From positions 1,549 through 7,541 of the forward strand of contig PCSF01000214.1 of the NCBI GenBank assembly GCA_002771315.1: a DNA stretch of 5,993 nt. The letters run 5' to 3'. Below, piece by piece: positions 1 to 5,071 of the stretch. Under the pieces are notes generated by a model, which was given only the letters and a program-made list of their open reading frames with translations, was not told the DNA's origin and did not search any database. Each line of letters starts with the position of its first letter. Positions within the stretch are counted from its first letter, which is position 1. The DNA is from Desulfobacterales bacterium CG23_combo_of_CG06-09_8_20_14_all_52_9. Lineage in GTDB: Bacteria > Desulfobacterota > Desulfobacteria > Desulfobacterales > UBA2156. The position numbers were made by a program, and so were the translations under genes.

Positions 1-1
1 T

Positions 2-562
2 AGCGATTCCCCTGCCATATTTGAAAAGCAGATCGAATTCATTCAAAAAAGCAAAATTCCCACGGCCATGGTAGGGATACTGAATGCCCCCCGCGGCAGC
101 CGGCTCTTTGAACGCCTCCAAAAAGAAGGACGACTCTTGAAGGAAGCCACCGGCGACAATACGGATTTCTCGACCAATATCATCCCCAAAATGGGCTATG
201 AAAAGCTGGCTGAGGGATACCGGTATATAGTCAACGGAATCTATTCTCCCAGGCTGTATTACGAGCGGGTGAGAGGATTTCTAAGGCAATACAAGCCCCT
301 GGAAAAGAGAAAATGGCACTTCCATTTCAGGTACCTCCGTTGGTATTTTCCCTATCTCGGCGCCCCTTTCAAGGCACTGATGATATTAGGTATCAAAGAT
401 AGGGCCCGGATCTATTACTGGAAACTTTTCTTCTGGTCTTTATTCAGACGGCCATTGCTCCTTCCCCTGGCTATAACGTACTCAATTTATGGATTCCATT
501 TCCGAATAATATTCAAATTAAACTTCGATACCAACCTGGTCCATCAGGAAAAAACGATCTGA
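2..562 (+). CDS. B12-binding radical SAM protein, C-terminal part (DUF4070 type), cut by left edge
   Basis: The frame is open from base 2 to a TGA at 560-562, so this is the last 186 residues of a longer protein; the ATG at 68 is an internal methionine. The visible part starts with a DSPAIFEKQIEFIQ-type stretch and continues with AMVGILNAPRGSRLFERLQ and KEGRLL. This is the characteristic end of the radical SAM barrel in cobalamin-binding radical SAM proteins that carry a DUF4070 C-terminal domain. The rest is rich in aromatic and basic residues (RVRGFLRQY, then a Tyr/Trp/Phe-rich stretch), as is usual for that domain. The cobalamin domain and the CxxxCxxC cluster motif lie outside the window. 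Such proteins use an iron-sulfur cluster and SAM, often for methylation or ring chemistry; the substrate cannot be told here. The next gene starts 19 bp downstream, suggesting co-transcription. Confidence 0.85.
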   Translation, partial: SDSPAIFEKQIEFIQKSKIPTAMVGILNAPRGSRLFERLQKEGRLLKEATGDNTDFSTNIIPKMGYEKLAEGYRYIVNGIYSPRLYYERVRGFLRQYKPLEKRKWHFHFRYLRWYFPYLGAPFKALMILGIKDRARIYYWKLFFWSLFRRPLLLPLAITYSIYGFHFRIIFKLNFDTNLVHQEKTI

Positions 563-581
563 TCGCTAAAAAGGAGACGGC

Positions 582-860
582 ATGCCGACAAACTTTAAAT
601 CAAATAGTATAGAACAATTACTGGCTGAGGCCGATGAACTGATCGATAAAATTACTTCTGATTATTTAGAGGATCTGGAAGAGGAGCATCGTCTCCAGTT
701 TGAAAGGCATGCTCAGGCATTACAGGAAATCAAGTCTGCGTTTAAAGACCCGACCGGGAAGAGAAAACTATTGGAAGATGACTCCTTCGCCGAGGGAATG
801 CACCAGGCAATCTCGGATATCTTGAAGGCCATGAAGGATCTGGTCGGATATTTAACCTAA
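582..860 (+). CDS. small acidic helical protein of unknown function
   Basis: This is a 92-residue protein that I do not recognise. The start is supported by AAGGAG at 571-576, five bases before the ATG. It has no signal peptide, membrane segment or cysteine. The sequence is charged and almost wholly helix-forming: residues about 9-55 (IEQLLAEADELIDKI onward, then LEDLEEEH and FERHAQALQEIK) have a heptad-like spacing compatible with a coiled coil, followed by a second helix near the end (MHQAISDILKAMKDLVGYL). It begins 19 bp after the radical SAM gene and is probably in the same transcript, so a partner or accessory role for that enzyme is possible but is only a guess from position. Codon use and the ribosome binding site make it a real gene. 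Confidence 0.75.
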   Translation: MPTNFKSNSIEQLLAEADELIDKITSDYLEDLEEEHRLQFERHAQALQEIKSAFKDPTGKRKLLEDDSFAEGMHQAISDILKAMKDLVGYLT

Positions 861-936
861 TCTCCTGCAAGCAATGCCGCCGCCAAGTTAAAGATTGAAA
901 ATGTTTTCGCCACCCACCCACGGTAAGGAGGTCAAT

Positions 937-1575
937 ATGAACAAAAGAGATACAAGCAATTCCCCTACTGCACCGGCAGCGTCGCACCATGTTCTTCACC
1001 CCCTCCCTTATGCTGAAAACGCATTGGAACCGATCATAACAGCCAACACGATCGGTTTTCATTACGGGAAACACCACAAGGGCTATGTGGACAATCTGAA
1101 CAAGCTTATACTAGGAACAGAATATGTCGGCCTGTCATTGGAGAAGATCATTATCGGTACTGCAGGACGTTCTGATAAAACCGCGATCTTCAACAACGCG
1201 GCGCAAATCTGGAACCACGCCTTCTATTGGAAAAGCATGAAATCGAAAGGCGGAGGAGAACCACCCGCCGCACTGAAGCAGAAAATGGAGTCATCTTTTG
1301 GCAGCGTAGACACCTGCAAGAAGGCGCTTTCTAACGCGGCCGTTTCGCAGTTCGGAAGCGGTTGGGGATGGCTTGTTCTTGATAGCGATAAGCTCAAGGT
1401 AGTAATATCCGCCAATGCCGATATCCCTTTGACAACAGGCATGAAGCCACTGCTTGCCATAGACGTGTGGGAGCATGCTTATTATCTGGATTATCAGAAT
1501 CGCCGTGCCGACTATATTAACGCAGTGCTCGAAAAGCTGATAAACTGGGAATTTGCTCTGAAGAACGCCAGCTAA
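937..1575 (+). CDS. sodB: iron superoxide dismutase
   Basis: It converts superoxide to oxygen and hydrogen peroxide, protecting iron-sulfur and radical enzymes. Counting from ATG 937 the protein has 212 residues. The metal ligands are all present: His42 (in FHYGKHHKGYVDNLN), His94 (in NNAAQIWNHAFYW), Asp176 and His180 (in DVWEHAYYLDY). Tyr50 is the gateway tyrosine, and Gln90 in NNAAQ is the active-site glutamine position typical of iron rather than manganese enzymes. The start at 937 is chosen because TAAGGAGGT at 924-932 sits just before it; an upstream in-frame ATG at 895 has no such site. Compared with E. coli SodB there are about 17 extra N-terminal residues, rich in Ser, Ala, Pro and His. 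They lack a hydrophobic core, so they do not look like a secretion signal and the enzyme is probably cytoplasmic. It appears to be a single-gene unit. Confidence 0.95.
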   Translation: MNKRDTSNSPTAPAASHHVLHPLPYAENALEPIITANTIGFHYGKHHKGYVDNLNKLILGTEYVGLSLEKIIIGTAGRSDKTAIFNNAAQIWNHAFYWKSMKSKGGGEPPAALKQKMESSFGSVDTCKKALSNAAVSQFGSGWGWLVLDSDKLKVVISANADIPLTTGMKPLLAIDVWEHAYYLDYQNRRADYINAVLEKLINWEFALKNAS

Positions 1576-1749
1576 TGGCGGGTATCTTTTGCTCATCGTT
1601 CTGATGAGTTGGCCCATCTCCTTTCACAGAAGGAAATTGATCCGGGGGCGGCGATAGGAGAGCCATCGCCCAAATCTTTATCCAAATCTTTGACTCTCCG
1701 GCCGGAGACCAAAGGGTTGCAATAAAGAGTTCGATCCTTCTTGGTGGTT
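1576..1749. other. intergenic stretch after sodB with small repeats, no gene seen
   Basis: I find no convincing gene here; reading frames crossing it on the minus strand look like shadows. It contains GGCGAT (1650-1655) facing ATCGCC (1665-1670), a 6-bp hairpin that could help end sodB transcription but has no T run. It also has CCAAATCTTT twice with a 12-bp period (1670-1679 and 1682-1691), and the 12-bp perfect palindrome CTCCGGCCGGAG (1696-1707). None can be assigned a function from sequence alone. Confidence 0.4.
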
Positions 1750-1775
1750 CCCTCCACATCTGGAGGTTCCACCAA
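1741..1775. repeat. compound inverted repeat overlapping the upstream activator-like element
   Basis: TTGGTGG (1741-1747) pairs perfectly with CCACCAA (1769-1775), and inside it CCTCCA (1751-1756) pairs with TGGAGG (1761-1766) around a CATC loop. The two stems are separated by a small internal loop. The structure overlaps the 38-bp element shared with the csbD promoter. The inner 16-bp near-palindrome (CCTC..GAGG) is kept in both copies, but the outer arms are not. It therefore looks more like a protein-binding dyad than a terminator, and no T tract follows. Confidence 0.5.
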
Positions 1776-1787
1776 ATATTGAGGCCA
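1750..1787 (+). promoter_or_regulatory. upstream activator-like element, copy 1
   Basis: This 38-bp element is 33/38 identical to bases 5337-5374. Its last 20 bases, TCCACCAAATATTGAGGCCA, are identical in both. It lies 97 bp (end to -24 box start) upstream of a sigma-54 promoter, the same distance as in the second copy. This is the position expected for the binding site of a sigma-54 enhancer-binding protein. It contains a 16-bp near-palindrome with CCTC and GAGG ends, followed by a further GAGG. The protein that binds it is not encoded in the window. Confidence 0.6.
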
Positions 1788-1883
1788 AATCAATCGAATC
1801 ATCCTTCTCAACTTTCCACTCATGTTAGCCTAATCCATTGTTATTAATAAATGATTCCAGCTTTTTGGTTTATCACTGTTTTC

Positions 1884-1899
1884 TGGCAAGCCATTTGCA
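1884..1899 (+). promoter_or_regulatory. sigma-54 (-24/-12) promoter for DUF3096-BON pair
   Basis: TGGCAAGCCATTTGCA matches the sigma-54 consensus TGGCACG-N4-TTGCW at every defined position except one (A for C), with exact GG-to-GC spacing. Transcription should start near 1910, leaving a leader of about 80 nt before the ATG at 1992. The TGATCCT box at 1913-1919, right at the expected start, recurs at the same offset in the csbD promoter. Confidence 0.75.
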
Positions 1900-1991
1900 A
1901 TCATAAGTTACATGATCCTCGATACCAAGTGCCCAGAAGGTAGATTGAAATGGAAAGATGAATTGAATCGTCAGAAAGGAGGCCAGTTGCC

Positions 1992-2126
1992 ATGCAAGTC
2001 AGTATATCGCCACAGCCGGTGGTTTCTTTAATCGCCGGGATCTTGATTCTCCTTGTCCCGAAACTATTGAATTACATCGTTGCCGTCTATCTTATTATAT
2101 TCGGCATCCTCGGATTGATCCGCTGA
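1992..2126 (+). CDS. 44-residue membrane peptide, DUF3096 family
   Basis: This small protein consists of two hydrophobic helices joined by a short PKLLNY turn: VVSLIAGILILLV (residues 10-22), then YIVAVYLIIFGILGLI (28-43). The order IAGILIL-P-LLNYIVA-YL-GILGL is the pattern of the DUF3096 family of tiny inner-membrane proteins. The molecular role of that family is unknown. AAAGGAGG at 1975-1982, nine bases before the ATG, is a near-perfect ribosome binding site and makes translation very likely despite the short length. It is the first gene after the sigma-54 promoter at 1884-1899. The BON lipoprotein gene starts 72 bp after its stop, so the two probably form one transcript. Family assignment is by motif memory. 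Confidence 0.8.
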   Translation: MQVSISPQPVVSLIAGILILLVPKLLNYIVAVYLIIFGILGLIR

Positions 2127-2198
2127 TTGGCGCGAGAGGGTAAAAAATGTCTCATAGTCAACCAATTCACTACAAACCAACAAAAAGGAGTAACCGCT

Positions 2199-2513
2199 AT
2201 GAAAAAGAGAAATATCTTTATCCACTGTTTAATGCTTCTTATGCTGATCGGAACTCTTGCAGCCTGTGCATCGACATCCACTCGGGAAAGTACAGGGGAA
2301 TACGTCGACGATTCGGTCATCACGACCAAGGTAAAATCTCTGCTTGCCGGAGATGATTTTCTCAAGTCATTCCAGATTGGTGTCGAAACTTACAAGGGCG
2401 TCGTTCAATTGAGCGGTTTTGTGAACACTAAAGAAGCCGCCAATAAAGCGGCTCAAATCGCCGGCAGCGTCAAAGGAGTCAAATCCGTAAAGAATGATCT
2501 GGTCGTGAAATAG
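2199..2513 (+). CDS. BON-domain lipoprotein (OsmY-like)
   Basis: The 104-residue protein begins with KKR, a hydrophobic stretch, and the lipobox LAAC with the lipidated cysteine at residue 23. The residue after Cys is Ala, so sorting to the outer membrane rather than retention in the inner membrane is expected. Residues about 36-104 form one BON domain: DDSVITTKVKSLLAGDD, then VETYKGVVQLSGFV, then AAQIAGSVKGVKSVKNDLVV, which is the alpha-beta-beta-alpha-beta pattern with its central glycine. BON proteins bind membranes or phospholipid and often respond to envelope or osmotic stress. The start is set by AAAAAGGAG at 2182-2190, eight bases before the ATG; an upstream in-frame start at 2127 would bury the signal peptide. 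It is second in the sigma-54-driven pair and ends with TAG. Confidence 0.9.
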   Translation: MKKRNIFIHCLMLLMLIGTLAACASTSTRESTGEYVDDSVITTKVKSLLAGDDFLKSFQIGVETYKGVVQLSGFVNTKEAANKAAQIAGSVKGVKSVKNDLVVK

Positions 2514-2569
2514 CGACCGATATCCCTTGCCGGATGGAATATGGCAACCGCTCTGACGTATGGAAATTC

Positions 2570-2623
2570 CCCCTCAACCCTCCCCTCTCCCCCATTTCCC
2601 GAGGAGAAGGAAGGGTTGAGGGG
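2570..2623. terminator. large inverted repeat after the BON gene, possible terminator or palindromic repeat element
   Basis: CCCCTCAACCCT (2570-2581) is perfectly complementary to AGGGTTGAGGGG (2612-2623). The 30-nt interior (CCCCTCTCC facing GGAGAAGG) can extend the stem imperfectly. It sits 56 bp after the BON stop and before the next gene. No clear T run follows, so it could end transcription, stabilise the mRNA end, or be a copy of a dispersed palindromic repeat; pyrimidine/purine-rich repeats of this look are common between bacterial genes. Confidence 0.5.
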
Positions 2624-2689
2624 TCCAGAGCAAGAATTTATTCAGTGAATTTATGACTTGGAACATCGGCAGGATAATGGAGGAAAGAA

Positions 2690-3256
2690 ATGAAGAACGC
2701 TATTATATCGACAGTACTAATGGTTTTTGTATTGGCCTTGTTTTCGGGTTGTGCCACGATGCCTCAAACATGGCCGGATTATGAAAGAAACGCAGAGAAC
2801 AAGATGGTTGTAATACAGGAAAAGATTGGAGATGGGTTGAAAACCGGCGCCCTTTCTCCTGATCAGTCACAGATGTTTCTGGCGACACTGAAGGGTATTC
2901 GAACAGATTATGCGTCGCTGAGAGACAAAAGCGTTTACCGGGACGAATGGGATCGGCTTCATGGAAGACTTGATGCACTAGGAGAGGAAATCAACAGGGC
3001 ACTTTCCCGGCCTGCAAGAATTGAAGAAACAAGGAATGGGGACAGGATTGTCGCACTCCAAAGGAAAATTGATGATGGAAAAATCAGCAGGCGTTTGCCT
3101 TCGACGGAGGGTCGAGAATTTCAATCCAGACTAGACTCCGTTCGGCGTGATTATCTGCGAATGACGGAAGGAGGCAGATCCATCACGTACGAGGAGAGTG
3201 CAGACATTTCCCGCAGACTCGATTCATTGGAAACGGAACTAAATCGGTTCCGATAA
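2690..3256 (+). CDS. lipoprotein with two tandem helical repeats, unknown function
   Basis: This is a 188-residue protein. The signal peptide (MKNAIISTVLMVFVLALFSG) ends in FSGC with Cys21 as the lipid site; Ala22 after it predicts the outer membrane. The mature part has no known domain that I recognise, but it clearly contains an internal duplication. Residues 41-103 and 122-186 share the pattern xxQxKIxDG, an R-x-D-Y about 27 residues later, and a closing RLDxL-E-x-x-NR. For example, IGDG and IDDG, IRTDY and VRRDY, RLDALGEEINR and RLDSLETELNR. The offset is 81 residues at the start and 83 at the end, so one unit has a two-residue insert. Both units should be helical, compatible with a coiled-coil periplasmic protein. 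GGAGGA at 2679-2684 supports the ATG. A weak sigma-70-like pair (TTGAGG 2616, TATTCA 2639, 17-bp spacing) lies upstream. Confidence 0.8.
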   Translation: MKNAIISTVLMVFVLALFSGCATMPQTWPDYERNAENKMVVIQEKIGDGLKTGALSPDQSQMFLATLKGIRTDYASLRDKSVYRDEWDRLHGRLDALGEEINRALSRPARIEETRNGDRIVALQRKIDDGKISRRLPSTEGREFQSRLDSVRRDYLRMTEGGRSITYEESADISRRLDSLETELNRFR

Positions 3257-3338
3257 AATTTTTCAGAGAATCGGCGGATAGGGCTGAAAGTCTGTGTACG
3301 TGGTTTACAGGCAGTAAAGAGATCACAGGTTGATTGAA

Positions 3339-3401
3339 ATGGGGCCGATCTGATTTCGATACCGCAATGGTCTTTTGCAAACGGAGATGGGTCGGCCCCA
3401 T
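3339..3401 (+). promoter_or_regulatory. 10-bp inverted repeat in the leader of the receiver gene
   Basis: ATGGGGCCGA (3339-3348) and TCGGCCCCAT (3392-3401) are perfectly complementary, with 43 nt between. Inside, GCAA (3364-3367) can pair with TTGC (3375-3378). The right arm ends 11 nt before the Shine-Dalgarno sequence (AAAAGGAGA, 3412-3420) of the receiver gene. It could be a structured leader, a DNA dyad for a regulator, or an attenuator; no T run follows. Confidence 0.45.
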
Positions 3402-3426
3402 CATGCTTCACAAAAGGAGACGTGGG

Positions 3427-3852
3427 ATGGTAGAAACCATGAAAGAGACGATAAAACCTCTATCCTCAACCGCGGGGCAAAGACTATCCGGACGTATCCT
3501 TGTGGCTGAGGATAATAAGGCCGTTAAGAACATCGTTTCCGCTTTCCTTGGATTCATGGGATTTGAAGTGGCTCTTGTCGAAAACGGCCTTGAAGCACTC
3601 TCTCTGTTTCTCAAGACCTCATTCGATTTGGTACTAACCGACCTCGACATGCCCGTCATGGACGGTTGGAGCTTGACACGCCGCATTAAAGAAAGGTCGC
3701 CTGACACTCCGGTGGTATTGATGACGGGTGAGGATAGGAAGACCGTTTTGAGGAAGGCGGAAAAATGGCCTGTTGACTCAGTCATATTCAAGCCGTTTGA
3801 ACTGGAAGATTTTAAAAGGACAGTCCAAGAAGCGCTGGAGTTGCGGAGATGA
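3427..3852 (+). CDS. stand-alone response regulator receiver protein (CheY-like)
   Basis: The 141-residue protein is a single receiver domain with no output domain. After a short N-terminal tail, RILVAEDN (residues 23-30) supplies the acidic pair Glu28-Asp29. DLVLTDLDMPVMDGW has the phospho-acceptor Asp72, VVLMTG has the switch Thr100, and FKPFELEDF has the conserved Lys122. It should be phosphorylated by a histidine kinase, which is not in the window, and pass the signal by protein contact. ATG 3427 is preferred because AAAAGGAGA ends six bases before it; upstream in-frame starts lack such a site, and an ATG at 3439 is less well placed. The gene ends in ATGA: its TGA overlaps the ATG of a zinc-ribbon reading frame, so the two were built for coupled translation. 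Confidence 0.92.
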   Translation: MVETMKETIKPLSSTAGQRLSGRILVAEDNKAVKNIVSAFLGFMGFEVALVENGLEALSLFLKTSFDLVLTDLDMPVMDGWSLTRRIKERSPDTPVVLMTGEDRKTVLRKAEKWPVDSVIFKPFELEDFKRTVQEALELRR

Positions 3853-4049
3853 TAATATAGTGCCCGTCGTGCCGCCAAGAAATCGATGCGGATCATCAGG
3901 CGTTCAGTAATTTCAGGGGTTCCCTCAGATGCCTGAATTGCAGAGTCGTGATGGAAATACAGACAATGAGAGGAGTTCTAATCTGGTGCTATCCATTATC
4001 AGACATGAATCCCGATCTTGCTGGCGGACCCTCCGAACATGATCGCTAA
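3849..4049 (+). pseudogene. zinc-ribbon small protein with in-frame amber codon at position 4
   Basis: The frame begins with an ATG that overlaps the stop of the receiver gene (ATGA at 3849-3852). It reads Met-Ile-Ile, then TAG (3858-3860), then runs open for 62 codons to TAA (4047-4049). The part after TAG starts at once with CPSC, followed by QEIDADHQAF and CLNC; these two CxxC pairs 20 residues apart make a classic zinc ribbon, so the frame is real. Related small zinc ribbons commonly begin with a few residues and then KCP or CP, so a Lys codon AAG changed to TAG is the simplest origin. As written, translation from 3849 would stop after three residues, and no later start would keep the first CxxC. 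It is either a nonsense pseudogene, an amber readthrough gene (suppressor or pyrrolysine), or a sequence error. The C-terminal 25 residues match nothing I know. Confidence 0.6.
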
Positions 4050-4075
4050 GCGGCGCAAAAAGGGAAATCCACTCT

Positions 4076-4285
4076 ATGGCGAAACATGGTCGAGACATGA
4101 ATGAAAAGAGACAGAGCGCCGGGTCCAAAGCTGATTTTATCCGATAGTCCGGTATTGGGTCGGAGCTTGCCGAGTTCGTGAATGATTTTGTCGAAAAGCA
4201 TGAAATTTTCTATTCAATGCCTTTCGAAAGGCGGCGCGAAATTGAAAATAGGATGGATGCATTTCTGTCTTTGTTTGAGCAATGA
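4076..4285 (+). pseudogene. small charged protein interrupted by in-frame amber codon
   Basis: Starting at ATG 4076, with AAAAAGGGA at 4056-4064 as a fair ribosome binding site, the frame gives 23 residues (MAKHGRDMNEKRQSAGSKAD and three more). It then meets TAG at 4145-4147 and continues for 45 codons to TGA at 4283-4285. The continuation (SGIGSELAEFVNDFVEKHEI, later FERRREIENRMDAFLSLFEQ) is a well-formed amphipathic helical sequence. The two halves join naturally across the TAG. I do not recognise the family. It starts 26 bp after the zinc-ribbon frame and would be third in the receiver operon. A separate product could start at GTG 4178 or ATG 4217, but neither has an evident ribosome binding site. 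One nonsense mutation (from CAG, AAG, GAG or TGG) would explain it; readthrough is the alternative. Confidence 0.45.
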
Positions 4286-4480
4286 CAAGCCATACACCAC
4301 AGCAGCCTCATCGCGTCCGTGGTAATTCAAATTCGCTCCATTCAAGATCGATGCCTGTAACACACCTGGAATGTTTCTATGCAGCGGGGTGCGGGGCAAA
4401 GCGGTCCAGTTGCTCACGGTCCCTGTTTTGATAGTCGTTCCCTGGCACAATTTCCGTGATAGGTATCCAAGAATTTCTTT
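4286..4480. other. intergenic stretch, no supported gene
   Basis: Neither strand gives a reading frame with a ribosome binding site and a recognisable motif. A minus-strand frame crosses it (4543 down to 4214), but it overlaps the real start of the next gene and has no clear start signal. TGGCACAATTTCC at 4443 has a -24-like half but lacks a TTGC at the right distance. I see no clear promoter or hairpin. Confidence 0.3.
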
Positions 4481-4496
4481 ACTAGGAGAAGACGAA

Positions 4497-4718
4497 ATGA
4501 ACACAATCAAGATTGCAGCAATCGTACTGATCGTGGTTGGCATCCTGGGGTTGGCGTACGGCAGTTTCAGCTACACCAAGGAGACCCACGAGGCAAAGTT
4601 GGGGCCGATCGAGCTGTCGGTAAAGGATAAACAGACAGTAAACGTCCCAGTTTGGGCCGGCGTAGGGGCGATAGTGATCGGTGGCGCGCTCCTGCTTTTC
4701 GGAAGCAAGAAGAGATAG
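4497..4718 (+). CDS. small two-helix inner-membrane protein, unknown function
   Basis: This 73-residue protein has a first membrane helix at about 5-24 (KIAAIVLIVVGILGLAYGSF). A polar loop at 26-50 follows (SYTKETHEAKLGPIELSVKD), then a second helix at about 52-69 (VWAGVGAIVIGGALLLFG) and a basic tail SKKR. Proteins with this TKETHEAKLGPIELS loop are conserved small hypotheticals in several Proteobacteria-like groups; I cannot name a function. The basic C-terminal tail suggests both ends in the cytoplasm with the loop outside. AGGAGA at 4484-4489, seven bases before ATG 4497, sets the start; an upstream in-frame ATG at 4371 has no such site. It ends with TAG and is followed by hairpins at 4717-4738 and 4749-4787. 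It resembles the DUF3096 peptide in style but not in sequence. Confidence 0.85.
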   Translation: MNTIKIAAIVLIVVGILGLAYGSFSYTKETHEAKLGPIELSVKDKQTVNVPVWAGVGAIVIGGALLLFGSKKR

Positions 4719-4787
4719 CCGCTGCACCTGTGGCGGCTTCATCGGCTTAATAGCGACACCTGCAGTGAGAGCCGTGGTGCTGCTATT
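4717..4787 (+). terminator. two successive hairpins after the membrane protein gene
   Basis: AGCCGC (4717-4722) pairs with GCGGCT (4733-4738), starting inside the stop codon. The second hairpin is AATAGC-GA-CACC (4749-4760) pairing with GGTG-CT-GCTATT (4776-4787), that is six plus four base pairs around a symmetric 2x2 internal loop. Neither is followed by a good T run, so a terminator role is plausible but unproven. The second ends 19 bp before the inferred IS21 terminus. Confidence 0.4.
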
Positions 4788-4805
4788 CGAAATGCCGCTG
4801 CCAAG

Positions 4806-5070
4806 TGTCAATGGGAATTAAAAGTGTACTCGTTCTGGGAAAATATAAGTGTACCACCTGCTGCCTCAATTTTGCGTTTCTCCGATAGGGGCCAGAGGAT
4901 CCGGCCGGTTCACGGTGTTTGTCTGGAGCATGTGTTTCCTCAGACAGTAGCTGTGACCTTTCATGTTGATGACCCGGCAGTGATGGAGTGGCCGGTCTAG
5001 GATGGCGGTGGCGATGACCGGGTCGCCGAACAGCTCCTGTCAGTCTCCGAAGCTTTTATTGGAGGTGATA
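4806..5070 (-). mobile_element. remnant of an IS21-family insertion sequence (one end plus istB tail)
   Basis: The element end starts with TGTCAATGGGAATTAAAAG at 4806. The box AAGTGTAC is then repeated at 4822-4829 and 4847-4854, 25 bp apart; terminal TGT and multiple internal end repeats of this AAAAGTGTAC type are typical of IS21-family ends. Just inside lies the C-terminal part of istB on the minus strand. The rest of istB, all of istA and the other end are missing. At about 5070 the IS sequence passes directly into a PAS-domain fragment, so a deletion has fused the two. The element cannot move by itself. Confidence 0.75.
4866..5069 (-). pseudogene. istB: istB C-terminal fragment with internal stop (IS21 helper ATPase)
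   Basis: Read on the minus strand from about 5069 down, the frame gives ITSNKSFGD, a TGA (5042-5040) where IstB proteins have Trp in the SFGDW/SFGEW motif, then QELFGDPVIATAILDR and LHHCRVINMKGHSY. This is the unmistakable C-terminal region of IstB, the AAA+ helper of the IS21 transposase, which loads it on target DNA. The frame ends at TGA (4868-4866). The Walker motifs and most of the ATPase domain are missing. The truncated 5' end plus the TGA make it a dead gene. The tail after HSY has drifted from the usual RxRE ending. Confidence 0.88.
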
Positions 5071-5071
5071 G

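Noticed and set aside
895..936. Longer N-terminus for superoxide dismutase from ATG 895
   Set aside because: No ribosome binding site precedes 895, while TAAGGAGGT directly precedes the ATG at 937; the extra residues would read through that site.
1670..1693. 12-bp direct repeat CCAAATCTTTAT / CCAAATCTTTGA as a possible CRISPR or iteron array
   Set aside because: Only two units occur, with no spacers and no replication gene nearby.
1517..1823. Two minus-strand frames crossing the region after sodB
   Set aside because: They overlap each other and run through the repeat elements and the activator-like site, with Arg/Pro/Ser-rich content and no ribosome binding site; they look like shadows.
3929..4042. 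Short + strand frame starting ATG 3929
   Set aside because: It is out of frame with the zinc-ribbon sequence that covers the same bases, has no ribosome binding site and has low protein-like character.
4443..4458. Possible sigma-54 promoter TGGCACAATTTCCGTG before the gene at 4497
   Set aside because: The -24 half is perfect but there is no TTGC or GC at the -12 position, so the spacing rule fails.
4214..4543. Minus-strand reading frame of 109 codons between the amber-containing ORF and the membrane protein gene
   Set aside because: It overlaps the well-supported start of the gene at 4497 and the end of the frame at 4076-4285, has no ribosome binding site at its start and shows no motif I recognise. 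A database search of its middle part would settle it.
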